From contig DAOVLE010000243.1 of assembly GCA_030631415.1 (NCBI GenBank), positions 1 to 7,406 on the forward strand: 7,406 nt of DNA, written 5' to 3'. This document shows, one piece after another, positions 1-5,405 of the stretch (position 1 is the first letter of the stretch; each line of letters opens with the position of its first letter). The notes under the pieces were generated by a model that saw only the letters and a list, made by a program, of their open reading frames with translations, did not search any database and was not told the origin of the DNA. The position numbers were made by a program, and so were the translations under genes. The stretch comes from JAAEQG01 sp023133475. GTDB lineage: Bacteria > Planctomycetota > Phycisphaerae > UBA1845.

Positions 1-55
1 CCCCTTGTGGGTGACGGTGGGTGACGAAAAACACGGGTGCGCCGCCCACAAGGGG
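1..55. repeat. Hairpin with 11-bp perfect stem at window start
   Basis: CCCCTTGTGGG (1-11) is the exact reverse complement of CCCACAAGGGG (45-55), with a 33-nt loop. The left arm runs into an exact 10-bp direct repeat, GTGGGTGACG, at 7-16 and 17-26. No T-tract follows 55, so it is not a classical intrinsic terminator. It may be the end of a structured element or dispersed repeat that begins outside the window. No coding sequence overlaps it. Confidence 0.5.
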
Positions 56-100
56 CGACGCTACAGACTAAATCGACAAGCCTTTTAGTGATGGCGCAGA

Positions 101-172
101 ACATGGTCAAGAACCACCTCGAAAAGTCATCGGGCAAATCGTAACGTTATCGAGGGTGGCCCTTGACCATGT
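101..172. repeat. Long imperfect hairpin, about 19 paired bases
   Basis: ACATGGTCAAG (101-111) pairs perfectly with CTTGACCATGT (162-172). The stem continues inward after small bulges: CCACC (114-118) with GGTGG (155-159), and TCG (119-121) with CGA (151-153). The loop contains an 8-bp palindrome, TAACGTTA (142-149). No U-tract follows, which argues against a simple terminator. It ends 8 bp before the left copy of the ~126-bp repeat. It could be a structured RNA, a palindromic repeat, or the 3' end of an upstream unit. Confidence 0.55.
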
Positions 173-179
173 CACCCGC

Positions 180-305
180 CGATACGCCCTAATTTAGCTG
201 TAACTTCTTTCCAGGCAATACTCTGCGATTCCCGCGCTCTCTGCGGTGTGAGAAATGTGGGCCAAACACGCCAGTGCGGTTGCGATCACCGCACTTCTCC
301 ATTCT
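180..305 (+). repeat. Left copy of ~126-bp dispersed repeat, inverted relative to 7178-7303
   Basis: Positions 180-269 align without gaps to the reverse complement of 7214-7303 with 9 mismatches in 90 bp, 8 of them transitions. The alignment continues ungapped but weaker through 270-305 (about 23 of 36 matching), ending around TCCATT. The core contains three 9-bp units resembling CTCTGCGNT at 221-229, 230-238 and 239-247. No transposase or open frame of interest lies inside. It is probably a non-autonomous or REP/MITE-like intergenic repeat, but I cannot name the family. Confidence 0.85.
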
Positions 306-328
306 CAATTCTCAATTCTCCATTCTTT
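294..328. repeat. Tandem repeat, five 7-bp units
   Basis: Five consecutive heptamers of form NTTCTCN: CTTCTCC (294-300), ATTCTCA (301-307), ATTCTCA (308-314), ATTCTCC (315-321), ATTCTTT (322-328). The array begins inside the weakly conserved end of the left dispersed repeat, and its first units (TCCATTCT) are echoed at the matching end of the right copy. It may be the variable tail of that element. One strand is strongly pyrimidine-rich. No coding role is apparent. Confidence 0.7.
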
Positions 329-381
329 GCGGCGAATTAGGCGGTTGCCCTGCGTAATTGCGCTATGGGCGGAGTTGGTGC

Positions 382-410
382 TTGACAGATGGGCGCCGGG
401 GGCATACCGT
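382..410 (+). promoter_or_regulatory. Candidate sigma70-type promoter for rpmF-plsX-fab
   Basis: A perfect -35 hexamer TTGACA (382-387) is followed by a 17-bp spacer and a poor -10, TACCGT (405-410), matching TATAAT at only three positions. It would start transcription near 417 and leave about 95 nt of leader before rpmF. The exact -35, ideal spacing and location favour it. The weak GC-rich -10 is the main doubt, and it may need an activator or an extended element. Confidence 0.4.
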
Positions 411-430
411 GTTCGGGTTTGTGTTCCGTC

Positions 431-469
431 GGCACGGTGGCGGGGTCTTGTGTGAGACCGACCGGAGCC
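431..469 (+). ncRNA. Possible structured leader upstream of rpmF
   Basis: Three stem segments nest around one loop: GGC (431-433) with GCC (467-469), CGGT (435-438) with ACCG (461-464), and GGTCT (444-448) with AGACC (455-459), closing on TGTGTG. A small dyad, TCACA-AC-TGTGA (483-494), follows just before the start region. Ribosomal protein operons often carry autoregulatory leaders, so this could be an L32-responsive structure. That function is inference; only the pairing is visible, and GC-rich DNA produces such pairings by chance. Confidence 0.3.
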
Positions 470-510
470 GTCGGTGTGATATTCACAACTGTGAGCCGAA
501 GAGTTCTTGT

Positions 511-693
511 ATGGTACCGGTAAAGAAAACCTCCAAATGTAAGAAACGTAAACGGCGTTCGCACTTGGCCCGCAGGCCGGCAGCTTTGGTCGTCTGCCCC
601 AAGTGCAGCAAGGGCAAACTGCCCCACCACGCCTGTTCCAATTGCGGTTTCGTCAGTGCGAAATTGATGTTGCCCACAAAAGAAGAAAGCTAA
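511..693 (+). CDS. rpmF: Large ribosomal subunit protein bL32
   Basis: This 60-residue protein is a component of the 50S subunit. It starts MVPVKKTSK, matching the family's usual basic MAVPKKKTSK-type beginning, followed by a very basic stretch (KKRKRRSH, 11-18). A zinc ribbon follows with CPKC (29-32) and CSNC (42-45), the four-cysteine Zn-binding form of L32. The length fits the family (about 55-65). The ATG at 511 was chosen because everything upstream in frame is unlike L32; the Shine-Dalgarno is weak. plsX starts 11 nt after the stop, the usual rpmF-plsX linkage. The yceD (DUF177) gene that often precedes rpmF is not in the 510 bp upstream. Identification is firm. Confidence 0.93.
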   Translation: MVPVKKTSKCKKRKRRSHLARRPAALVVCPKCSKGKLPHHACSNCGFVSAKLMLPTKEES

Positions 694-704
694 GGAAGGC
701 TTCT

Positions 705-1700
705 ATGCCCTACAGAATCGCCGTCGATGCGATGGGTGGCGACCACGCTCCTGGCGCGATTGTCCGCGGTTCCGTCCAGGCCTTGGACGACAACCCCGAT
801 TACGAGGTGTTCCTGGTCGGGGACGAGCAGCGGGTGAATGCGGAACTCGATTCCGTTTCCTCCGCCCACCGCGATCGCGTGCATGTGGTGCATGCCTCGC
901 AAACCGTGGGAATGGAAGAATCCCCGGTGGAGGCTTTGCGATCCAAGAAAGATTCGTCCCTGTTGCGGATGGTCAACCTGGCAGTCGCGGGCGAGGTTGA
1001 CGCGATGATCAGCGCCGGCAACACCGGTGCATGTGCAGCCGCAGCCCAGTTGAAGCTGCGCCCTTTGCCGTGCGTCTCTCGCCCTGGAATTGCGGTGGCC
1101 ATCCCGTCGTTCAAACGCCCGTTTGTGCTTTGCGATGTCGGCGCCAACATTCAAGCCAAGCCGATCCACCTGTATCAGTATGGTGTTATGGCGGCGATCT
1201 TTTCGCGGACCGTGCTGGGGGCCGAGCGGCCTAGGGTGGCCCTGCTGTCGATCGGCGAAGAGAGCCGCAAGGGCACCGGATTGATCAAGCAAACCCATGA
1301 GCTGATGAGCAATGACGAGTCCATTGACTTCATCGGCAACGTGGAGGGGCGCGACCTTTTCCACGACAAGTGCGACGTAGCCGTCTGCGACGGGTTCGTC
1401 GGCAATATCGTCCTGAAGTTCGTCGAGGGATTGGCAGAGGGGCTGTTCAAGACCATCGCACATGAGTTCGAGGACGAGGAGCCGGCGGCAAAAGAGAAGT
1501 TCGGCGCCGCGTTGAAACGGGTCTGGTCAAGACACGACTACAGCGAATATGGTGGGGCTCCGTTGCTGGGAATCGGCGGGGTGTGTATCATCTGCCACGG
1601 TCGAAGTGAAGAGCGGGCCATTCGCAACGCGGTGCGTGTGGCTGCCACCTTTGTGCAACATAATTTAAGCCGACAAATCGCCGAGCGACTCGGCGGATAA
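705..1700 (+). CDS. plsX: Phosphate acyltransferase PlsX
   Basis: PlsX transfers the acyl group of acyl-ACP to inorganic phosphate, giving acyl-phosphate for the glycerol-3-phosphate acyltransferase PlsY. It acts peripherally at the inner membrane. The 331-residue length is normal. Family signatures are present in order: VDAMGGDHAPG (7-17), SAGNTGA (103-109), SRPGIA (125-130), LLSIGEESRKGTGL (180-193), GNVEGRDL (211-218), CDGFVGN (228-234) and YGGAPLLGIGG (282-292). The start at 705 has a good Shine-Dalgarno, AAGGAAGG (692-699), which overlaps the rpmF stop region. In-frame starts further upstream would overlap rpmF and encode sequence unlike PlsX. fabH starts 15 nt downstream, so the genes are probably co-transcribed and translationally close. 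No truncation or missing motif is seen. Confidence 0.96.
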   Translation: MPYRIAVDAMGGDHAPGAIVRGSVQALDDNPDYEVFLVGDEQRVNAELDSVSSAHRDRVHVVHASQTVGMEESPVEALRSKKDSSLLRMVNLAVAGEVDAMISAGNTGACAAAAQLKLRPLPCVSRPGIAVAIPSFKRPFVLCDVGANIQAKPIHLYQYGVMAAIFSRTVLGAERPRVALLSIGEESRKGTGLIKQTHELMSNDESIDFIGNVEGRDLFHDKCDVAVCDGFVGNIVLKFVEGLAEGLFKTIAHEFEDEEPAAKEKFGAALKRVWSRHDYSEYGGAPLLGIGGVCIICHGRSEERAIRNAVRVAATFVQHNLSRQIAERLGG

Positions 1701-1715
1701 CGACAGGATTCTTCC

Positions 1716-2708
1716 ATGGGACAGCCGCTGGAAGCCATCATTGCCGGTACGGGATCGTATGCCCCTCCGGAAGTGATGGACAATGATTATTTCGCTTCCT
1801 ATCTGGACACCTCCGCCGAATGGATCGTTCCTCGGACCGGGATTCTGACCCGCCACCGGGTCGGCAAAGACGAAACCACCGCCACCATGGCAAAAGCCGC
1901 CACCGAGCGGGCCTTGAAAGACGCGGGGATGGATGTCTCCGAACTGGACCACATCATTGTTGGCACGGTGACTGCGGACCGACCCCTCCCCTCGGCAGCC
2001 TGCATACTCCAGAACCTGCTGGGGATCAGCGAGATTCCAGCGTGGGACCTTCAGGCTGCCTGTAGCGGGCTGATCTACGGAATGGTGATGGCCGGCTCGT
2101 TGATCCAGTCTGGGCTGTACAAGAACATCCTGGTGATCGGGGCGGAGACACTGACGCGGATCACCGATTACGAGGACCGCAACACCGCCGTCCTATTCGG
2201 GGACGCGGCTGGAGCAGTCATCATGCAGCCGTCCACAGACCCGTCGCGCTGTATTCTGCACCACCATATCGGCAGTGACGGGAGCAAGTACGACTACGTC
2301 TGGATTCCGGGTGGCGGGTCCGCGGAACCAGCCTCGCAGAAAACCGTCAACGAGCGCCTCCACTACATGAAAATGCGTGGGCGGGAGCTGTTCAAGTTTG
2401 CCGTCGGCAGGATGGAGGCTTCTATTGATCGAGCACTTGAAGAGACCGGCATAAAAGCCGACGATCTCAAGCTCATTATTCCCCATCAGAGCAACTTTAG
2501 AATCATCGAGTCGTGCCGAAAACGACTGAAACTTCCGCGGGAGAAAATGCTGATCAACGTGGACCGCTACGGAAATACTTCCACGGCTTCGATCGGGTTG
2601 GGGCTCGACGAAGCCCGCCGCACCGGCAGGTTAAACCAGGGGGACCTGGTCATGCTCCTTGCGGTGGGCGGCGGGATGACCTGGGGGGCGATGATCATCC
2701 GGTTGTAA
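1716..2708 (+). CDS. fabH: 3-oxoacyl-ACP synthase III (KAS III), chain initiation
   Basis: FabH condenses acetyl-CoA or another short acyl-CoA primer with malonyl-ACP to begin fatty-acid synthesis. It is 330 residues, with the thiolase fold. The Cys-His-Asn triad is intact: Cys116 in AACSG (114-118), His257 in PHQSN (256-260), and Asn287 in YGNTS (285-289). The family usually has PHQAN, so Ser259 is a small variation. GTGSY (11-15), the RTGI segment (40-43) and the C-terminal GGGMTWG (318-324) are also typical of FabH. The ATG at 1716 has a modest AGGA site (1705-1708) and lies 15 nt after plsX. Whether it prefers acetyl or branched primers cannot be read from the sequence. Confidence 0.96.
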   Translation: MGQPLEAIIAGTGSYAPPEVMDNDYFASYLDTSAEWIVPRTGILTRHRVGKDETTATMAKAATERALKDAGMDVSELDHIIVGTVTADRPLPSAACILQNLLGISEIPAWDLQAACSGLIYGMVMAGSLIQSGLYKNILVIGAETLTRITDYEDRNTAVLFGDAAGAVIMQPSTDPSRCILHHHIGSDGSKYDYVWIPGGGSAEPASQKTVNERLHYMKMRGRELFKFAVGRMEASIDRALEETGIKADDLKLIIPHQSNFRIIESCRKRLKLPREKMLINVDRYGNTSTASIGLGLDEARRTGRLNQGDLVMLLAVGGGMTWGAMIIRL

Positions 2709-2778
2709 GTTTGTACTACTGGGGTCGGGCGTTTGGCGTGGGGGGGGGCACCACAACAAGTTTCAAGAGACGGCATTC
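2709..2778 (+). other. fabH-fabD spacer with a run of nine G
   Basis: The 70-bp gap contains nine consecutive G (2740-2748) inside a G-rich stretch, GGGGTCGGGC being just upstream. There is no clear promoter or hairpin terminator, so read-through from fabH to fabD is expected. Homopolymer runs of this length can slip during replication or sequencing; being outside the coding frames, a length change would not alter a protein. Confidence 0.6.
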
Positions 2779-3729
2779 ATGGGCAAGATAGCGGTCATTT
2801 TTCCAGGGCAGGGAGCACAGTCGGTTGGCATGGGGCGAGACTTCGCCGAAGTCAGCCGGCGGGCTGCCGAGGTGTTCGCACGGGCCAACGATATTCTGGG
2901 CTTCGACATCCGGCAATACTGTTTCGAGGGGCCTCCAGAGCAGTTGGAGCGGACCGATATTCAACAACCGGCGATTTTCGTTACCGGAATCGCGATCTGG
3001 GAAGCCCTGCTCGAAAAGGGGCTCTCTCCCGAGTGTTTCAGCGTGTCAGCCGGTTTGAGCCTCGGGGAGTACACCGCACTTTGCGCCGCGGGGAGCATGG
3101 AGTTCGACGCCGCTTTGCGTCTGGTCCATCGTCGAGGGCAGCTCATGCAGCAGGCTGCTCTGGCTTCTCCCGGCAGCATGGTTTCTCTGATCGGTGGCGA
3201 CAAAGAGGGGGCGGTGAAGCTCTGCGAAAAGGCGTCGCAGGGCGAGGTTCTCTCGCCGGCCAATTTCAACTGCCCAGGCCAGATCGTCATCTCCGGCGTC
3301 AAATCGGCGTGTCAAAGAGCGGTCGAAATGGCTGGTGAGTTCGATTGTCGGGCTATTCCGCTCAAGGTCTCCGGGGCATTTCATTCAGCCCTCATGCAAT
3401 CAGCCGCCGATCAACTTGGCGAGGTCTTGCGCGATACCACCGTCCACATGCCTCGTGTCCCGATCATCGCCAACGTCACCGCCGAGCCGCATACCGACCC
3501 GGACGGCATCCGCAAGCTATTGCAAGACCAGGTGGTCCGATCGGTGCGGTGGCAGGAGTCGATGGAGAGATTGATTGAACAGGGGGTCGAGATGTTCTTC
3601 GAGATAGGCCCCGGCCGGGTCCTCACCGGCCTGATGAGAAAAATCAACCGCAAGGTGCCGACCGTGAACGTGAGCACGGTTGACCATATTGAGGCGGCAC
3701 TGGGCAAGGTTTTGGCAGAGTCTGGATGA
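2779..3729 (+). CDS. fabD: Malonyl-CoA:ACP transacylase
   Basis: FabD moves malonyl from CoA to the phosphopantetheine of AcpP, supplying the extender unit for FabH and FabF. The 316-residue length is normal. FPGQGAQSVGMG (8-19) gives the oxyanion-side Gln11. The nucleophile elbow is GLSLGEYTAL (92-101) with catalytic Ser94. Arg119 in HRRGQLMQ (117-124) fits the malonate carboxylate clamp, and His202 in SGAFHS (198-203) the catalytic His. ANVTAEP (231-237) and the EIGPGRVL segment (275-282) are also family features. In E. coli the elbow reads GHSLG; here the residue before Ser is Leu. The start at 2779 has only a weak AAGAGA site. fabD is followed by a repeat-rich gap instead of running straight into fabG. 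Confidence 0.96.
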   Translation: MGKIAVIFPGQGAQSVGMGRDFAEVSRRAAEVFARANDILGFDIRQYCFEGPPEQLERTDIQQPAIFVTGIAIWEALLEKGLSPECFSVSAGLSLGEYTALCAAGSMEFDAALRLVHRRGQLMQQAALASPGSMVSLIGGDKEGAVKLCEKASQGEVLSPANFNCPGQIVISGVKSACQRAVEMAGEFDCRAIPLKVSGAFHSALMQSAADQLGEVLRDTTVHMPRVPIIANVTAEPHTDPDGIRKLLQDQVVRSVRWQESMERLIEQGVEMFFEIGPGRVLTGLMRKINRKVPTVNVSTVDHIEAALGKVLAESG

Positions 3730-3738
3730 TTGAGCAAT

Positions 3739-3773
3739 TGTAGGGCGGGTTCCACCCGCCTTCGGGGCATGGC
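3739..3773 (+). repeat. Palindromic repeat unit, copy A
   Basis: TGTAGGGCGGGT at 3739-3750, TCC, then ACCCGCC at 3754-3760 forms a 7-bp GC hairpin with a 3-nt loop; TTCGGGGCATGGC follows. The 22-bp core (3739-3760) is exactly repeated in inverse at 4079-4100 (copy B). The 35-bp whole is repeated directly at 4116-4150 (copy C) with two mismatches. It lies 9 bp after the fabD stop. It has no T-tract, so a role as intrinsic terminator is doubtful. Confidence 0.85.
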
Positions 3774-3827
3774 ACGCAACGCCGTGAATCTAAGGGCATG
3801 TGTTTATGAACACGATGATGCATTCTC

Positions 3828-4034
3828 AGCCCCCGGAGGGGGTGGTGGAATATAGCCCAGGGCGAAGCCCTGGGTTGGTAGTTCGTGCGACCTGAGCCCC
3901 CGGAGGGGGCGATGGAATCCGCGGTGAACCCGGCGATCCATCGCCCCCTTCGGGGGCTTTGGGCGAGAGGGACAGCCCACCCAGGGCTCGCTGCGCTTCG
4001 CCCTGGGCTATATTCCGTCGCCTCCTCCGGAGGC
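3828..4034. repeat. Middle layer of nested palindrome, arms of about 50-60 bp
   Basis: Left arm 3828-3878 and right arm 3976-4034 are inverted copies. Over 3828-3867 against 4034-3995, 35 of 40 bases match, all five differences being transitions. Both arms contain GGAATATAGCCCAGGGCGAAG-type sequence. The right arm has a 9-nt insertion (about 3986-3994) before CCCTGGGT resumes. Each arm also contains its own GCCCAGGGC...GCCCTGGG dyad. No open frame resembling a protein is present. The two arms look like two copies of a dispersed repeat in opposite orientation. Confidence 0.8.
3895..3958. repeat. Inner hairpin of nested palindrome
   Basis: The arm 3895-3916 (AGCCCCCGGAGGGGG plus CGATGGA) pairs with 3937-3958 with one mismatch in 22, around a 20-nt loop. 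The same AGCCCCCGGAGGGGG module occurs at 3828-3842 and, diverged and inverted, at 4020-4034, making four copies in about 210 bp. This stem should be very stable as RNA, or as a cruciform in DNA. Confidence 0.8.
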
Positions 4035-4078
4035 TAAGAATAGGTCGCCGGACTTGCGAATAGGACTACCAGTGGCGT

Positions 4079-4150
4079 GGCGGGTGGAACCCGCCCTACA
4101 CCTGCTTGGCATAGTTGTAGGGCGGGTTTTACCCGCCTTCGGGGCATGGC
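4079..4150. repeat. Palindromic repeat copies B and C, back to back
   Basis: Copy B (4079-4100, inverted) is the exact reverse complement of copy A's 22-bp core. Copy C (4116-4150, direct) matches copy A in 33 of 35 positions. A 15-bp spacer, CCTGCTTGGCATAGT, separates B from C, and a similar spacer word (GGCATAG) lies between D and E downstream of fabG. B and C together can form a larger hairpin. Copy C ends 40 bp before the fabG start. Confidence 0.85.
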
Positions 4151-4189
4151 GGATGGCAGACAAGAGCATTAACGAAAGGTAACAGCAAA

Positions 4190-4933
4190 ATGTTAACCGA
4201 CCAGGTTGCAATTGTCACGGGTGGAAGTCGGGGGATCGGCAGGGCTATCGCCCTCAAGCTGGCAGCTCAGGGTGCTCGGGTGCTTGCCTGTGCCCGCAAC
4301 GCTGACAAACTTGCCGAGGTGGCCCAAGAGTGCAAACAGCGAGAGCTATCAGGCAGCATCGACCCGGTCGTGCTTGACGTCACCGACCGCCCCGCGATCG
4401 ACAAACTCGTCGAGGACACCATCGAGAAGTTGGAGCGGATCGACATCCTGGTCAATAACGCCGGTATCACCCGCGACGGCCTGCTCATGAGCATGGAAGA
4501 CCAGGACTTCGATGACGTGATCACCGCCAACCTGAGGTCCGTTTTTTGTCTGACCCGAGCGGTAAGCAGGCACATGGTTCGCGCCCGCCGAGGGCGAATC
4601 GTGAACATATCGAGCATTTCAGGCCTATCGGGCAATGCAGGCCAATGCAACTATGCAGCCAGCAAAGCCGGCATTGTGGGGTTCAGCAAGTCGGTGGCCA
4701 AGGAATTGGGCAAACGTGGTATCACGTGCAATGTGGTGGCTCCGGGATTCATCGAGACCGACATGACCAGCAATCTTCCCGATCAGGTCAAGAGCAGCTA
4801 TAAATCCCTGATCCCCCTCCGCCGCTTTGGCCAATCGGAGGACATTGCGGAGGCGGTGGTTTTTCTGGCTGGTGCGGGTGCTGCCTACATCACCGGGCAG
4901 GTGCTTACCGTGGACGGAGGATTGCTGATGTAA
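4190..4933 (+). CDS. fabG: 3-oxoacyl-ACP reductase
   Basis: FabG is the NADPH-dependent reductase of the 3-ketoacyl-ACP intermediate in each elongation cycle. It is a 247-residue short-chain dehydrogenase of normal length. The Rossmann motif TGGSRGIG is at 10-17 and NNAG at 89-92. The catalytic tetrad is Asn114, Ser142, Tyr155 (YAASK, 155-159) and Lys159. VVAPGFIETDM (182-192) and the C-terminal VDGG (241-244) are typical of FabG itself and not of a distant SDR. The ATG at 4190 has an AAAGG site (4175-4179) about 10 nt upstream. The gene is isolated from fabD by 460 bp and from acpP by 196 bp of repeat DNA, so its expression depends on read-through or an unseen promoter. Confidence 0.95.
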   Translation: MLTDQVAIVTGGSRGIGRAIALKLAAQGARVLACARNADKLAEVAQECKQRELSGSIDPVVLDVTDRPAIDKLVEDTIEKLERIDILVNNAGITRDGLLMSMEDQDFDDVITANLRSVFCLTRAVSRHMVRARRGRIVNISSISGLSGNAGQCNYAASKAGIVGFSKSVAKELGKRGITCNVVAPGFIETDMTSNLPDQVKSSYKSLIPLRRFGQSEDIAEAVVFLAGAGAAYITGQVLTVDGGLLM

Positions 4934-4937
4934 CCGG

Positions 4938-4998
4938 TTGTAGGGCGGGTTCTACCCGCCTTTGTGGCATAGTGCGGCGGGTGAAACCCGCCCTACAA
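4938..4998. repeat. Palindromic repeat copies D and E after fabG
   Basis: Copy D (4938-4960, direct) and copy E (4976-4998, inverted) are reverse complements in 21 of 23 positions, with a 15-bp loop containing GGCATAG. They are the same unit as A-C: GTAGGGCGGG and CCCGCCCTAC with a short variable centre. D lies 4 bp after the fabG stop. The 23-bp stem could act in mRNA 3'-end protection or Rho-dependent termination, but there is no following U-tract. Confidence 0.85.
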
Positions 4999-5020
4999 AG
5001 AATGTAACCGCCACAGAATT

Positions 5021-5047
5021 GCAATGTGTCACCATGACAAGTGTTGC
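5021..5047. promoter_or_regulatory. Operator-like dyad overlapping the acpP promoter -35
   Basis: GCAA (5021-5024) and TTGC (5044-5047) flank TGTCA (5027-5031), CCA, TGACA (5035-5039), giving a two-tier inverted repeat. The right outer half is part of the -35 TTGCGA (5044-5049), a position suited to repressor binding. The middle is not perfectly symmetrical (2 versus 4 nt between the tiers). No known regulator can be assigned from the sequence alone. Confidence 0.35.
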
Positions 5048-5072
5048 GAACCGAAAGCCCTTTGGCTATATT
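5044..5072 (+). promoter_or_regulatory. Sigma70-type promoter for acpP (and fabF)
   Basis: -35 TTGCGA (5044-5049, four of six consensus) and -10 TATATT (5067-5072, five of six) are separated by exactly 17 bp. The predicted start is near 5079, giving a leader of about 50 nt. A dedicated acpP promoter fits the large amount of ACP that cells need and the repeat-filled gap after fabG. It is the best promoter in the window. Confidence 0.6.
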
Positions 5073-5077
5073 ACCGC

Positions 5078-5090
5078 CGCTCGTTGAGCG
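5078..5090 (+). promoter_or_regulatory. 5'-end hairpin of acpP mRNA
   Basis: CGCTC (5078-5082) and GAGCG (5086-5090) form a perfect 5-bp stem with a GTT loop, starting almost exactly at the predicted transcription start. A hairpin at the extreme 5' end commonly stabilises mRNA; here that role is inferred. Confidence 0.35.
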
Positions 5091-5115
5091 TGGATTTTGA
5101 CCCTAAAACTGTAGC

Positions 5116-5121
5116 AGGAGG
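5116..5121 (+). promoter_or_regulatory. Strong ribosome binding site for acpP
   Basis: A full AGGAGG (extended to AGGAGGA, 5116-5122) stands 7-8 nt before the GTG at 5130. It is the strongest Shine-Dalgarno in the window and supports the GTG start. Confidence 0.85.
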
Positions 5122-5129
5122 ACCCACAG

Positions 5130-5381
5130 GTGCCTACCGTAGAAGAAATCGAGCAGAAAGTTATCGGCGTGGTTAGCGAGCAGATGGGTGTTGACCAGTC
5201 CGAGATCAGCCTGGAAACGTCGTTTATCAACGATCTCAACGCCGACTCGCTGGACACCGTCGAGTTGATTATGGAACTCGAGGACGAGTTCGACATGAAC
5301 ATACCCGACGAGGAGGCTGAAAAGCTCCAGACCGTCGGTGCGGCGGTCTCCTACATTCATCAGCAGATGGAAGACAAGTAG
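5130..5381 (+). CDS. acpP: Acyl carrier protein
   Basis: ACP carries the growing acyl chain as a thioester on 4'-phosphopantetheine and is the shared substrate carrier of FabD, FabH, FabG, FabF and PlsX. The protein has 83 residues, slightly longer than the common 77-80. It is strongly acidic, as expected. The attachment site is Ser40 in ADSLDTVEL (38-46), the conserved DSL motif, and the acidic helix II (ELIMELEDEFDMNIPDE) follows. The start is GTG at 5130, supported by the AGGAGG site and by the typical VEEIEQKVIGVVSEQ N-terminus. There is no alternative ATG in a sensible place. fabF starts 24 nt after the stop, so the two are likely co-transcribed. Confidence 0.97.
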   Translation: MPTVEEIEQKVIGVVSEQMGVDQSEISLETSFINDLNADSLDTVELIMELEDEFDMNIPDEEAEKLQTVGAAVSYIHQQMEDK

Positions 5382-5405
5382 GCTTAAAAGCGGGGATTGC
5401 AACAT

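Noticed and set aside
255..455. 66-codon + strand frame in the left non-coding region
   Set aside because: It is built from the dispersed repeat and the 7-bp tandem array, and has no ribosome binding site or family resemblance.
603..704. Longer plsX start at 603
   Set aside because: It overlaps rpmF in another frame and adds 34 residues unlike PlsX; the ATG at 705 has a good Shine-Dalgarno.
690..1463. 257-codon open frame on the - strand inside plsX
   Set aside because: It is fully antisense to plsX, whose family motifs are intact; the reverse frame has no recognisable domain and is a by-product of GC-biased codon use.
2733..3338. 201-codon + strand frame overlapping the 5' half of fabD
   Set aside because: It is a shifted frame of fabD, whose own frame carries all the catalytic motifs.
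3828..4034. Integron attC site or insertion sequence remnant
   Set aside because: No integrase or transposase frame, no R-box core sites and no target-site duplication could be recognised; the symmetry is explained by inverted copies of a GC-rich repeat.
4054..4082. Promoter for fabG starting with TTGCGA
   Set aside because: At 17-bp spacing the -10 would be GTGGCG, with no resemblance to TATAAT.
3739..4998. CRISPR array
   Set aside because: The repeat units are palindromic, occur in both orientations, are irregularly spaced, and are interrupted by the fabG gene.
4938..4998. Intrinsic terminator after fabG
   Set aside because: The stem is strong but is followed by AAAGAATG with no U-tract, and the same unit occurs upstream of fabG where termination would be harmful; it is better described as a repeat.
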